A stretch of 64,000 bases of DNA from Dactylis glomerata (Eukaryota > Streptophyta > Magnoliopsida > Poales > Poaceae). Shown one piece after another: positions 1-12,659 of the stretch (the stretch's first letter is position 1; every line of letters starts with the position of its first letter). The position numbers and the translations under genes were made by a program. The stretch lies in contig QXEO01000339.1 in the NCBI GenBank assembly GCA_007115705.1, positions 2,994,191 through 3,058,190 on the forward strand, written 5' to 3'. The notes beneath the pieces were generated by a model. It ran no database searches and was not told where the DNA came from. It saw nothing but the letters and a program-made list of their open reading frames with translations.

Positions 1-598
1 TAGGAGGATAATATGTTACACCCCTTATAGTGAGCCAGTGTGGCCAAAACGTAGGATTTTTGGTGAGTATGAATCACAAGCTTACCGTTGAAGAAGACAC
101 GTGATGATAGGAGTCCTATCAATTTGAAGAACTCCGTTTGACCCCAAAAGTACTCACCAAGGAAGCAACCATAAGATAAAAGAAATTTCAAGGATACTAG
201 CGAAGAGGATGAAGTGAAGACAGAAGATCACTTTAACATGGTCCTCTGATTGACCCAAAGAGTGACCCTTCAGTGTCCAAAGTAGCTCAACAAACTACAT
301 TGCTGAATAGAAGCTCCGCAATGGAGCAAAGTTACACTCAAGCCTATTTGAGAAATGCTGGAAACCCAAGTTTGTGAATAGACACCTACCTATTGGAAAT
401 GAAGGTAGAATCCAACTATAGATTCAAAAGATGACCCAGTGCCAAGTCAAATTCCAGGTGTGCTTACCTTGAACCAAAGACCTAAACCACCTACAAAAGT
501 CTCTTTTAAGGGTGGTAGCCACCTAAGTACCCCAAACCCTTCTACCTTTCTAGCCTCTTCAAATCTCGAGGACGAGATTTCTTTTAAGGGTGGTAGTC
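1..598 (+). other. G internal tail, non-coding
   Basis: Non-coding 3' internal region of element G. The longest open frame (447-653, minus) crosses into the LTR and resembles nothing. The only clear structure is the duplicated polypurine tract. Confidence 0.6.
502..596 (+). promoter_or_regulatory. G polypurine tract, present twice
   Basis: The 17-base sequence TCTTTTAAGGGTGGTAG occurs at 502-518 and again at 580-596. The second copy sits two bases before the LTR and is the expected primer for plus-strand DNA synthesis. The first is an exact upstream copy 78 bases away. Confidence 0.7.
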
Positions 599-3500
599 TG
601 TAACATCCCAAGTTTTTATCAAAATTTGAATTTTTTTTTGTTATGTTTCTCATGATTGAAAAAAAAAATCATAGGGAATTAAAACTTTTTGAGTATAATT
701 AAATGCTTTTCCTTAAGGTTTTATTAAACCTTCAAATCAAACTATTTTCACTTCCAAGGTTTCCATTTTATAAAAGAGTTTCTTATGAATATCCCTTATT
801 CAAATGTCTGTTAGAAAAACTATTTCAAACTTTCTATTATTCCTTGAAGAACTGTTTTGAGAAAATAGAATTTCAAAATACTATTTTGTAGTTATTCAAT
901 CCTATGCAAGCTTATTTACAAAAGGGAATATTATTTACAAAATGATTTATATAAAATAAAGTATGCATTACTAACAATGTGTTTGAAAATAATTTTCAAA
1001 TATCAATGTTATATAATTTATTTTATAATTTTTAAAGAATGATTTTGAACCCTATTTTTTCTATTTATGAAAATATGCAAAGAAACCCCTATGGGGCAAA
1101 TGGATATATCATTGTCAAATTTTATTTTTGGAATTAAAAGTTGTATCTTAATGTTATAAAATATTATGTTGAATTTACAAAATTTTAAAAAGTTGTTTGA
1201 ATCAATTTAAAACTCAAATACAAAAGTTATGAAAGAAATAAAAAAAGGAAAAGATAACACAAAAAAAAAGAGCCGACCCGACTGGGCCGACTCAGCCCAA
1301 CAAGGCCGAGCAGCCAGGCGAACCGAGCGAGAGCTCGTGGTCGTCTTCCTCCTCTTAACATTCTAAGCTGGAGAATTACAATATTCATGGCTGTTTACTT
1401 CTCCTCCTCCTCTCATCAAATCTAGTAACTATTTTGATTCGACTTAAACACAAAATTTGATGGGAATGAAATAGAGTAACCGTTCAGAGAATTAAATCTC
1501 CATTTGATTATCTTAATCCTCCAAACCCAAACGACGCACCGAATGCCAATCGGTGACGTACACCTCCCGATCTCCCTTCTTCTGCCATTATAAGATGAAC
1601 CGAGAGAAGCATCGCGAGGCCCTTGTTCTCCTCTCTTACTTTTGTTCTGAAACTTTCCTCATATAATCTCTGTAAATCCCGCTATATCCATGCCAATCTA
1701 AGACACAAACTGAAGTTTATCGCTAGATGTCGTCGCCCTCAGTGATCATCTTTGAGATTCCTTACACCAGAAAACTCCTCTCTTCAAGGACTACCTTAAG
1801 GACATGGTCGTGCACCATGTTCTCTCCGTTGGTCGCGACGTCATCGGAGTTCATCGGACTAGTACGTCGCGTAGGTATACTTCTGGCTTGATTTCTTTTA
1901 CCCGTCGACTCCTCTCACTATCACCTACCTTCAGGACATGATCTTGTGTCATCTTATTGCTGTTGGTTGTGCCGCCCGTCATCCGGCCGCATCTTCTGAA
2001 CCATTTTCCTTTTCTATTCCACAGCGGAGTAACCTCGTCGTCGACCTCCGACAGTCACTGCCGCTTCATCGTACTCGAGCCGTGCCTCGACCCCGTCGAA
2101 GGAACCAGGAGTCAACACCCCATTCGGGGATGGCGAACGGAAGCTCCCGCACACCTTCGTGTATCTCTCCGTCGCCTAAGATCACCGAAACGCCACCGCC
2201 AGAGCTGGCCATGGTCGTCTTCGGGAGCGCTGCCTGACTACAACGTGGTATGCGCATATCCTCGTCAGTTCATCCGTATTGTAATAGATCACTTGTAATT
2301 TGAACAGGTTCCAGTCAATAATAGCTTCCTACGTGTGTGTTTTTCTTTCTAGTCACGCACGCATCGATCGATCAGTACGTTTTGTGCTAGCTGATGCGCA
2401 ACTTTGAAATTACATAGATATAGTTTTATAGATCCAAAATTAGTAAATTTTATATCACTGGATTCAGGAAAATGAGAAGAACACACAGGAACAGAGAAAC
2501 TTGAGTTTTGAATATTTTTGAATTATTCAAATTTAAATTGTAAGTTTGAGTATATTAGAAAATAGTTCAATTTCTATAGTTCCTATGAGCAAATTTTCCT
2601 ACTGCAAGATTGTTTCTTGTGATCGTATCTATCCACAAAACCATTTATACTTTTTTACACACTATTTCGAGATAATTTCATTATTATCAATCATATGTGC
2701 CCAGTATAAGTTATTCAAATTGCAAATGAGATATTTGAGTAATTTAACAAATCTTTAATTCCTACCAGCCCATGTGTACTTTGTGCTATTTGATGAGAAT
2801 TGTCACACTCTGCACAAATGGTATTCAATCACATGCTTTAAATCTTTTAGACTCATGTTAATTCAATCACATGGACCATTCCAATTATCCATTCTTAGTC
2901 TAGTCTAGGAAAGTCTTTCCAAATACTTAGATAACCCTTTTTCCTTCTAAGTACTTCACCTTGCCATCCAAACTATCAAAGCCATATCTTACAAGCCACA
3001 AGCCTCATGCCATTAAATCCTATTTAATTATTGGAATACTCAAATAACAAATGAGTTAAAATGAGTAACTCCATATATCACAAATCCATACCCAATCCTA
3101 TGTGTTACCTTAAGCTATTTGGTAATTGTTGACACAGTCTACCAAATGGCAACTAACTTGCACCATCTCATACTCATGTGATTCAAGACACATGGACCAT
3201 CACAATATATATATTCTTGTTATGGTAAAGCATATCAAATCTCTCCAATATATATCTTAGATGGCCCATTACTTTCTAAATCACTGAACTTTGGTTGAAC
3301 TTGCAAACGGTCATCTCAAAATCCATATCTTGCAAATGAAGCCATAATCCTTACCCAATGAGCTTTAAGACTTGAATAAAATGAAGAACCAACCCTTTCA
3401 ATATTGTTTGTCTTGCTTGATTTTGTTGCTATTGGAATGGTGTGTTTATGTGGTGTTATTTCTATATTATAGCTTGTACGGAGAGCAACGTGTTTTGTTG

Positions 3501-4765
3501 AAAGAAGTAAAAGATCATGAACTACCAAAAAGGCAAGTGACACACATGCTTCCACCTATCCTTTATTATATGCATTAGTGTTTTCAATACCATGCATGAT
3601 ATGAAAATTTCAAGTGGATTATGAAATGCTTAGATCCTAGTAGTGTGTAGCCATCCTTTAAACCCCACTTGCTAGGATTGCAAACTACTATGGAAAATGA
3701 TGCCATGCCATGTTATGAGTTGGTATAGAAATAGTTTCAGGACCATGTGGTGGATTTAACCTCATGGGGTCATCATGGTGGATTTAACCTGGTGACTTTG
3801 GTGTTCATGGTGGATTTAACCATGTGCCCTTTCCTTCAACCATGTGGTGGATTTAACCTCATGGGATCACCATGGTGGATTTAACCTGGTGATTTTGGTG
3901 CTCATGGTGGATTTAACCATGTGCCCCATCAAAGTCTTTCAATGATTAAAAAGTTTTGATTTGGGTCTTAAGGTGAAAGTGCACAACCCCTGCAGGGTGT
4001 CAAACTAATCGATTAGCCGTGTCCTCGGTTATGGACAACTTGAGTTCCTAGACATGGATGTATGGTAGAGTCTCATCACCATTTCAGAATGAATAAAATT
4101 TGTTTAGAAACAATCTCAGGACCATGTGGTGGATTTAACCTCATGGGGTCATCTTGGTGGATTTAACCAGATGACTTTGGTGCTCATGGTGGATTTAACC
4201 ATGTGCCCCTTTCCTTTAAACCATGTGGTGGATTTAACCTCATGGGGTCATCTTGGTGGATTTAACCAGGTGAGTTGGGTGCCATGGTGGATTTAACCAT
4301 GTGCCCCATCAAAGTCTTGCAAAGAATAAAAGTTTGTTTTGAAAACTGATAGGGTGAACTTGCTTTATGCAAATTAGCCAGAAACTCCACCAGCCAAATA
4401 TCATGTAGATAGCTCTTTCACAACAACCACCAAATATGTGTCATTTGCCAGTACATCATCGTACTGACCCCCATCTATGGGGCTGCATATTCAAATGTGC
4501 AGGTTTTCAGGTAAGGATTGTTTAGTAGGATCTCGAAACTACATTCCAACATGTCTGCATGTGGCACGTGATGAAGATGGAGGCTCATTGCCACTTTGTT
4601 TTTCCACTGTGTATCTGTAAGGTTGGAATACTTTGTATCTGGATCCACGTTGTAATCTTGATACTATGCAATGAATACTTCATTTTGTTCTGTGGTGCTA
4701 TCAGTGATCCAGGGAATAGCACTTAACACAGGTGTTCCACCTTAATCCAAAGGTGGGGCGTTACA
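599..4765 (+). repeat. G 3' LTR (4167 bp)
   Basis: The LTR has inverted terminal TG...CA ends, extended as TGTAAC...GTTACA. Its left 700 bases are very AT-rich. A GC-rich, gene-like patch (about 1270-2260) may be the promoter and leader region. A minisatellite occupies 3741-4318. Short open frames at 1938-2298 lack any recognisable protein and are treated as chance. Only one LTR copy is visible, so age cannot be estimated. Confidence 0.75.
3741..4318 (+). repeat. Minisatellite in G LTR (GGTGGATTTAACC, 12 copies)
   Basis: Two blocks, about 3741-3930 and 4118-4318, each hold six copies of a core close to GGTGGATTTAACC. Spacers alternate between phrases such as ctcatggggtcat and ccatgtgcccc, so the higher-order unit is about 96 bases, two units per block. 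About 190 bases of non-repeated LTR separate the blocks. Confidence 0.85.
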
Positions 4766-6333
4766 AAAACACAGAATGGTACTAAGAGATAAAACAGAGT
4801 GCCGAAATACATCCACTAAATACAGAGCTGCGCGTCAAAATCTAATGTATCGTTAATGCATACAGAAATAGATGAGGTTGTGCCGCATCAATCTATATAA
4901 GTAATCCACACCAATTTCTTAGAGCACAACAATCAACATACAAGTCGCTGATGGCTTCTTCAAGTGATCATGGGCATGATCATTGCGATAGATCTCACTC
5001 AGGTACATGTACAGGAACTCTTTGCAGAATTTCTCGTGAACAAAATCAATTAAAGTATTGAATGACCTTGTTTTAGAACCAAAGCAAAAGCAATGTCAGT
5101 CTGCTTCAACTGATTGCCCATACAATTGTAAGTTGTAAATGAACAATAAGAATCAATGGAGTTCCACGCAGATCAGTTCAAGAAAAAATTCCTTCTCGAT
5201 TACAACAAAACATGAGCAATCCGTAGAAAGCAGCTGCTTACCTCTGGTTCTCCTCGAGCTTGCACCACAAATGAGGTAAGCAACGATGTACTCCTAGGTG
5301 TGCCGTGTTTGCGTTGCCTCCTCAATCCGGGGCATGGTCGCCACTGCCTGGCGGCGCCTTCTCCCGCTTGGCCCCTCCTTCCGGCGAGACCACCGGGACA
5401 CCACCAGCCTGATTCGCAAGGGTGGTTGCCGCGTGGAACAGGCCGGCGGTGGAGTAATAGAGGCGTGGTCCTGTTCGTCGAGGTCGAGGCTCCACAGCTC
5501 TAACCCCGAGGCGGTGGAAGATCGGAGCGGCAAGATCCGTTACACGGATGTGGCTGGAGGCCGGAGCTATGGGAGCACGACCCAGGAATTAATGTCCCCG
5601 TGATGGATGTCCCTATGATTGTATCCCGGAATTAATGTCCCGTGTTACTGTGATTGCCGTTTCCTTATTTGTATCCTCATATTTATATCTCTGCATTATG
5701 TAAGGGGTATTTTCATCACTCAAATGATGTATGTCGAGTTGATGGCTTTACCACCAACTTGAAACCAATAGAATAGATGTGCTTTGATTGAATAATAATT
5801 TGCTAGTGCCTTATTTAGTGATATTTCTTCTTTGCGCATTGATGGTTAACTTTGAGTTACTTAGTTCATTAATAAATGTGCAGCATTATGGACATTATGC
5901 ATGCTTGTGACATTTTACCTTTCCAATGGCCGAGAAAAGGAAAGGAAAGAAAAACACAAGCAAAGACGTGTTGTATCCAAATACCTTGAGTCATACTTCT
6001 CCACAAAATCTCCACCATACCTACCTATATAGCAAAATGCTATTCCAAGTATAGTGTATGTGCCATGACTTTGCATTCAAAATCATACTTCTTTTTATTG
6101 TGCAACTCAAAGCTTATGGGAAAGTAGTAGTCTATGGTGAAGCTCATTTATGTAAGTTACATGTTTGACAATTTATTAGTTGTGGTTAAGTTAAACCATG
6201 CTGTCATGGAACAAGAATTTCAAAATTGCACAATAATTAAGTTGTTGTCATGCACCTTTGGTTATGCATGCCTTACCGACGTGAAATGAGCGGGGGTTAT
6301 CATGCTAAAGATTCAAGTATGCATATTTGTTAG
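4766..6333. other. Unassigned DNA between elements G and A
   Basis: About 1.57 kb that belongs to neither flanking element and contains no LTR, primer site or pol motif. It holds a promoter-like stretch before an ATG at 4951 and a GC-rich patch at 5300-5560 with overlapping short frames on both strands. A direct repeat GGAATTAATGTCCC occurs at about 5583 and 5627, and the rest is AT-rich to 6333. This may be original host DNA or an older unrecognised repeat. Confidence 0.5.
4951..5061 (+). pseudogene. Possible first exon or fragment of a host gene
   Basis: A TATA-like CTATATAAG at about 4892 is followed by an A/C-rich leader and an ATG at 4951. The frame starts Met-Ala-Ser-Ser-Ser and is rich in His, Asp and Ser. 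It runs 36 codons to a TGA at 5059-5061, or could splice at the donor-like CAG|GTACAT at 5002/5003. I see no convincing second exon. It may be a fragment cut off by element insertion, or coincidence. No function can be assigned. Confidence 0.22.
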
Positions 6334-6668
6334 TGATGAGGGTTAACTCAACAAATGTCCTAGATGATTGACTTAGGATCGGAGGAGTAGGGCGTCGGAT
6401 GAACTCGAAGGTAAAGATCAGTCAAACAAGGCGTGTATCGAGAATAAGCTTGGTGCTGAACTTGGCTCAATCTCAATCTATCCCTGGTCGGCCTTTCCTA
6501 GCCCCTATATATAGGTGGCCAGGTCTCAAGAATCCGGTCAGGTTCAATACAAATTACAGTGTCCGTATATGATATCAACTCATATTTTGACTATGTCTAT
6601 GACTAGGCCTATCTTAGCGGGCCTCAGGGGTACAAAGATAACATGCTCTATTAGCTATACCCTTGTCA
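6334..6668 (-). repeat. A 3' LTR (335 bp)
   Basis: On the minus strand it runs TGACAAGGG to ACCCTCATCA. The first two thirds match 62779-63035 and the start of 63813-64000 closely, which identifies it as the LTR. A palindromic CCTATATATAGG near 6505-6516 is the probable TATA element. Confidence 0.85.
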
Positions 6669-6680
6669 GTAGCCCTCGAG
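6669..6680 (-). promoter_or_regulatory. A polypurine tract
   Basis: Plus-strand GTAGCCCTCGAG directly abuts the LTR end; read on the minus strand it is CTCGAGGGCTAC, the Tat-type plus-strand primer. Two near copies, GTAGCCCCCGAG at 23528-23539 and GTAGCCCCCGGGG at 23647-23659, lie further inside the element. Confidence 0.7.
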
Positions 6681-6992
6681 ATTCTACCAGAATTGTAGAT
6701 TCGGGTTGAATCTCAAATCTTCATATCTTCGACTTGTTCAATCTTTGACTTCTTCTTTTCCCTGTACTCATTTAAACAACTCAGATTATTTTATTTCTCA
6801 AGAGGATTTTGGTTAACAAGCCTGGCTTCTCTAACGGATTAGAAAACCAGTTATCTGCCGGAGCAGAAACTTGTTACCTACTTCAGACTTAAGCCCCTAG
6901 ACTTGTGTGTGGTACCTGGTCTAACCCAATCTTTTGCCACGTTTAGGACTTACAAAGAAAGGGTTCCAGTAATTCTCAGGGTACCTAGTGTG
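6681..6992. other. A non-coding 3' region, left piece
   Basis: Untranslated sequence between A's polypurine tract and the accessory gene promoter, interrupted by F. It resumes after S at 23150. No open frame or other motif is seen. Confidence 0.6.
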
Positions 6993-8133
6993 TGAAGGGA
7001 ATATGCCCGAGAGGCAATAATAAAGTGGTTATTAGCATATTCCATGTTTATGATAAATGTTTATTTCTCATGCTAGAATTGTATTAATCGGAAACATTAA
7101 TACTTGTGTGATTAATAAACTAAAAGGTTCCTAGTAAAGCCTCTCTTTTATACTAGCTCGTTGATTAACCAATGATCAAGGTTTCCTGATCATAAACATT
7201 GGATATTGTTAATAACGAGGTCATATCATTAGAAGAATGATGTGATGAACACTCACACCCATAGTATGAATAGCAGTACGATCAAGTCATCAAGTTTCAT
7301 TGCTATATCAAACTCATACGAAATAGTTCTAATCCTCAGACCATGAGATCATGTTAATCACTGATACCGGAAGACTGCTTTGATGATATCAAACGTCATA
7401 CCATAACAGGGTGATTATAAAGATTGATTTGGGTATTCTGAAAGTATTAGTTGAGGCTCATGGATCAAGAGTGAAATTTGTCCGACCCGATGACGGGAAG
7501 ATATTCTCTAGGCCCTTCTCGGTGATATTGCATTGAAATTGCTTGCAAGCGTGTGACTAGGTCACAGGAATGCATTATCACGGAATGAGTAAAGAGACTT
7601 GTTGGGAACGAGATCGAACTAGGTATGGTTGATACCAAATGATCAGATCTCGAACAAGTAATAATATCGTGAGACAAAAGGAATTAACTATGTTTGTTAT
7701 TGGTTCACACGATCACTAGTTCATCGTCGAGTAAGTGGGAGTCGTCATGGATTTCTAGATCCCGCTAATGATTATTGATCGGAGAGGAGTCTCGATCATG
7801 TCCATGTTATTCACGAACGATAGGGTGACACACTTAAGGTTCGCCGTCATTTTTGAGTGGATACGATACTCCGATCAAATTACAGGACAACATGAGGGTT
7901 GTTTTAGAAAAGCACCAAAACTATTTCGGCATATCAAAATAACTCAAGTGAACGACTACGTCGACTACGTGCGTCTTCGTCAAGTCTCCATCGGCAACGT
8001 TTGTGCGGGAACGTAATCCCCGCTTCCAGTTTTTGAGGGTTAGTTCTCCATTGCTACCATCTCGTAGAGTTTTCTTGGCTAGTTTGTGTTCATGCGTAGG
8101 AATTTTTTTGTTTTCCATGTTACGAACCCATCA
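6993..8133 (+). repeat. F 5' LTR (1141 bp, promoter region deleted)
   Basis: It aligns with the 3' LTR except for a 551-base gap at 7948/7949. The missing segment corresponds to 14093-14643 and contains the TATA box. The sequence TCAAG borders both sides of the lost segment in the 3' LTR. Confidence 0.9.
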
Positions 8134-8134
8134 G

Positions 8135-8147
8135 TGGCATCAGAGCC
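8135..8147 (+). other. F primer binding site (tRNA-iMet)
   Basis: TGGCATCAGAGCC lies one base after the 5' LTR and differs at one position from the usual copia primer site TGGTATCAGAGCC. Confidence 0.85.
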
Positions 8148-10620
8148 ATCTCTATGCGTAGTTGGTATGCACGATTAGAACACATGGAGATGTGGGCATT
8201 GATGATCATGTTATTGCTATTTTTGTTGTATTATTGGATCATAGTGGCATAGTGGGATTGAAGCTGCCCGAGACTAACTTTACGTGACCGCGTTCACGAG
8301 ACTTGTCCCACGCTTGACATGCTTTGGCATAAGTGGCTCAGCGGGTGCACGTTTCTCCCACTATAGTTATGATCTATTTTACAAAGAGTTGTTAATAATA
8401 TTTTTATCATCGTTGTGGTTACATGTTCGTAGGTAAGAACGGTTCTTCCTAGAAAGCCCCAAACCACGTAAAATATGCAAGACAAATTAGAAGCGTCTAA
8501 CTTGTTTTTGCAGGGCATGTGATGTGATATGGTTAAATTGTTTATGTTACAAATTGTATGCAATGATCCTTTTTGTAAGTTATAAACAACTGGCAGGAGC
8601 CATATTGTTGTCTTTTCATTTTATGGCCTGCGTGCCGAATATATATATCCAAGTGATATATTGTAATGGAGGAAGACAATCAAGGTGGCGTGCCATGGAC
8701 CTTGGTGCTGTGCCAGTGGAATGATGGAGATCATGCCATGACGCACAAGATGGAGATCGAATGCGTGAAGGACCATATCATATCACATTATATATGCATG
8801 TGATGTTTATCCTTTTATGCATCTTATTTTGCATAGATTTGATCGCGCGGTAGCATTATAAGATGATCCCTCTCACATAAATATCAAGATAAAAATGTGT
8901 TCTTTCATAGCATGCACCGTCAAGAAAGTTCGTCGTTTCGAGACACCACGTGATGATCGGGTGTGATAGACTCTACGTTCACATACGACGGGTGTAAGAC
9001 AATTTTACACACGCAAGTGCTATGGTTCTACTTGGCGAGCCTAGCATGTACAGACATGGCCTCGGAACACAAACGGAAAGGTTAAGCATGAGTCATATGG
9101 TTGATATGATGAACATGGTGATGTTCGCCTTTGAAACTATGCCGTTGCACATGATGATCAGTTGCGGTATAGTGAATTTGGTTCGTGTAATCACTTAAGA
9201 AAACTAAGAGGGATGTTGTTTTTAAGTGGGAGTTCACTTAGTAATTTTGAATTATAGAACTTATTTTATCATGAACTAAATCAAAGTGAATTTGCATAGT
9301 TTGTTGTAGTCATTGGCATCCGTTCACTACCTTGCGATTAGCTATAATTGAGATAATAGAACTATAGAATTCTGGATGTTAACTTTACGAACTGGTATCG
9401 TATTTTTTGAATGTCAATTTAAAGTTTAAAGTCCTATTGCAAACTTTTAGCAAACCTTGTTTACTCGATAAAATTTAATAAGTAGTATTAAATCAAGAGT
9501 AACAATTCCAGTGTTAGTATCTAAGTATCACACTTGCCTCCATGATCCTTGATATTCAAAAGTTGTTTTTAGTATCAAGGTTATCTAGGAGTTGAAAGAA
9601 TTATTTCATAAACTATCATGTGTGGAAGATATTGTGATATCTGAAACAATGTTTGGTTGCAAAGTGATTGAGTATAATTTAGCAAGACACATGTTCTCAT
9701 ATTGTATGAGAATTTGTGAAGATTGAAAACGCTAGGCGTCTAGATCTCCTAAAAAAGGTTTTGGGAACTAGCATTATACTCACAATTCATCCTCATGAGC
9801 TATAGTAGCTTGATCATGAAAGTTGTCATGATAGGATGAATACAAGATGTCGGTAAAATGTTTACTACATTAAAAGATTACTAAAGAATGGAATTTGGAA
9901 GAACGCCAAATATTTGATTATGGTGATGTACTTCAAAGTGTGAGTCCAAGGGTATTAGTGTTTGACTAATCATGCCTTGAACTATGTGCCATGTGTATGC
10001 TGCCACAATTGGTGTTGATAGATTCTTTTAGAAAGGAAAAGGAATTGCTAAAAGAGAATCTGAAATTTATTCTGGCGGAAAAAGAAAAGACTGGAAATGT
10101 CCAGCTCAGGTATATAGAAGATATACATGTTATGGTTGTATTCGTTGCTTGTTAAAACAATGTGGTTCTTGGGTATTTGATACTAAATTGGTTGGTATGA
10201 ACTGTCATACAGAACAACACAATACAAGAACTACAATGGCCTGATTAACTAGCAAATGAATATGTGAAGATTCTCATCGAAAACAAATAAAGTGTTATTG
10301 TGTTTCATTGGAATTAAACCTAGCCTTCAAGATTTGTTTTGATAATTGTTATTTTGTTCTGGTATTATGAGAACAATGGTTGTTCAAATTATTACCGCAT
10401 TCATAAAAGATGGATGAACGCTTATCTTGTTGGAGAAATCACATCCATAAGACTGATGCTAAAAAAAATGTCTCAAGACAAATGATTAGAAGATCACTTA
10501 TGAGTGACACCACCGTTTAAATCATATTGGAAAGAAAACATGAAGGAACTCCATATTGATGGAATTTTGGAGTCTTTTGATTTTGAATCAATTGATGCTT
10601 GTGAAAATTTCCTATAGATG
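8148..10620 (+). pseudogene. F gag region, eroded
   Basis: This stretch lies where leader, gag and protease should be in a BARE-like element. I could not recover a gag domain or zinc knuckle by eye; every frame is closed within about 90 codons. The position between primer site and integrase is the only support. Confidence 0.4.
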
Positions 10621-10624
10621 ATTA

Positions 10625-11345
10625 AAACTCTGTTCGTAGGCCAAAGAAGAACGGACGACTAACTTATTGGATATTGTACATGTTGATGTATATAGTCCAT
10701 TATGTGTAGCCGTGAGTGGTGGATCTTTGAACTTCATCTACTTTAACCAAGGATTTGAGTAGATATATGTGTATATTTACTTGATAAGGAAGCAGCATGA
10801 AATATTTGAATATTGTTCAAAGTATTTCTAGATGAAGTGGAAAATCATTGTAACAAGAGAATAAAGAATTTATGATTTGATCATAAAGGAATATATTTGA
10901 GTTACAAGTTTAGCAAACACCAAAAAGTTGAGGAATCGTTCCATAGACTTGTATTTCCCAAAACACGATAGGAGTATGGAGTGTTCGAGAGATGAAATCA
11001 AATTTTGTTTGACATCGTTGGATCAAAGGTGTCGTCTATAAAACTGCCATTATATTTGAAGGATAAAGCTTTGGGAACTGCCGCTTTTACACTGAAAAGA
11101 GTGCCATCATGATCCGTTGAAATGACACCATATGAGTTATGGCATGGGGTGAAACCTAAGTTGTCTTTTCTATTTGGTATGCTAGGCATATGTAAAATGT
11201 TTACAACCGAAGTTGGATAAATACGTCTTTTTAGGTTATCCCAAAGCAACTGTTGGGTATTCCTCCAGAACACCAAAGACAAAAGTGTTTGTCGCTGAAA
11301 ACATCAAGTTTCTTGAGAAGGAATTTTTTGTGAAAAGTTAAGTGG
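10625..11345 (+). pseudogene. F integrase remnant
   Basis: Broken frames translate to pieces of the copia integrase core. They include a LLDIVHVDVYSPL-like segment (first catalytic Asp region), then a HHMSYGMG-like segment matching the family PYELWFG block. The last piece is YVFLGYPKATVGYSSRTPK followed by FVAENIKFLEKEFF. At least six in-frame stops interrupt it. The enzyme would have inserted copia cDNA into the genome; this copy cannot make it. Confidence 0.75.
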
Positions 11346-11509
11346 GAGGACAATAGAACTTTGATTGGGTTATTGAACCTAAGCTATATATGCTAAGTAG
11401 CGCAGCGCTGGGAAGTGTCCCGGAGGTGGCCACAATGTGCATAGCTGTCGTACCTCAAAGGTTGTGGTCACATAGATCTAAGTTCTTATTGAACTGCGTG
11501 AGTCGGGTA

Positions 11510-12410
11510 ACAATCAAATAGTTAGATTTGAGAACAGATCATTATTGTTTGACAATGATGAACCGACTACATGTAAAGAAGCGATGATGGGCCCTGACTT
11601 TGTCAAATGGCTAGAAGCCATAAACTTCCGTGATAGTTCCATACACGACAAACCAAGTTTCTGAACTTGGAAGACCCTCAGAAAGGCATGAAGCCCAGCG
11701 AGCGTGTTAGGATCTATAAAGACAAACATGGATGTTTAACATCTATGAAATAGTTGACATATCGTTAAAGAGTTTACGATTATGTTCAAGGAGTTTACTA
11801 TGACAAGATTTGATCTTTCGTAGTGATATTTTGTCTGGACGGATTATTGTAGCAACCGCTACATATGCCAAGTTTGGTATATGTTAGTTGAACAAATAAG
11901 ACAACATTCTTCTAATAGAATGGTTACCTAGGACATGTACATGACATGGTCCAATGGGTTTTGTGAATTCAAAGGATGCTAGAAACGCATGCAAACTTCA
12001 ATGGTTGAAGTAAGCATCGCGGAGTTGGAATATTCACCGTGATGAAATAATTACAAGGTTTAGTTTCATCAGATACGATGAATATGCTTGCATTTGCAAG
12101 AAATTAAGTGGGAGCGCTGAGACATATGTCTAGTACATTATGTAGAAGACATATTGTTAATTGGAAATGATGTATCTTTTACTGACACGGGTTAAGAATT
12201 TCATTAAAATTATATTTCAATGAAAGACTTAGGCGAAACCAAAATATTGGGTCTCGATGTCTATGTAGATAGATCGAGGTGCCAATATGGTTGTGCCAAA
12301 GTACATAGATGAAATATTGAATGAAGTTCAATATTGAAACGACGAGAAAAGTTCTTGCCGCATGTAAGAGGTTGAAACAAGATTTAGGTGTTTTTGACAC
12401 TTGATGAGTG
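11510..12410 (+). pseudogene. F reverse transcriptase remnant
   Basis: The segment DNDEPTTCKEAMMGPD at about 11550-11600, followed by a KWLEAI-like piece, matches the N-terminal block of BARE-type RT. Near 12140-12170 the catalytic motif survives as a VEDILLIGND-like remnant of the usual YVDD box, followed by KILGLDVYVDRSR. Stops and shifts separate the pieces. The order after integrase is the copia arrangement. Confidence 0.78.
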
Positions 12411-12659
12411 AAGCCACATGAATGATTTGATTGATTGTGTATACCGTGATATGTACATATCCAAATATGTCCTATGCTCTAAATATTATGAGCATATACC
12501 AGAGTGATAAATGTCATAAGATGATCACTGGACAATTGTAAAGATATCCTTATGTGCTTTGGAAGGACTAAGGATATATATTATGTATGATAAAGTGACA
12601 CATAGTTCATTGTAAAGTGTTACATTGATACTAAGTTTGTCAGAAGATACAAATTAAGT

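Larger units (their letters stand above)
1..4765 (+). mobile_element. Element G: Ty3/gypsy retrotransposon, 3' end only
   Basis: This is the 3' part of a plus-strand gypsy element whose 5' part lies left of the window. Bases 1-598 are the untranslated tail of the internal region. I found no integrase or other pol motif in any frame there. A polypurine tract at 580-596 leads into an LTR that opens TGTAACATCCC and closes GGGGCGTTACA at 4765. These termini, the CTCGAGGACGAG sequence upstream of the tract and an LTR above 4 kb fit Tekay/Del-type chromoviruses of grasses; that lineage call is an inference. No TSD can be tested because the 5' LTR is absent. The base run after the element is aaaac. 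Confidence 0.8.

Noticed and set aside
1938..2298. Overlapping plus-strand ORFs in a GC-rich part of the G LTR
   Set aside because: Two frames and an antisense frame are open at once, there is no recognisable domain, and the region lies inside an LTR.
3741..4318. CRISPR-like array
   Set aside because: Spacing is irregular, spacers repeat, and the setting is a plant LTR.
5294..5603. GC-rich ORFs on both strands in the unassigned region
   Set aside because: Three overlapping frames are open simultaneously because of base composition; none resembles a protein.
6991..7000. F LTR starting two bases earlier as TGTGAAGGG
   Set aside because: The 3' LTR is preceded by GGGAGAC and shares only TGAAGGG, fixing the start at 6993.
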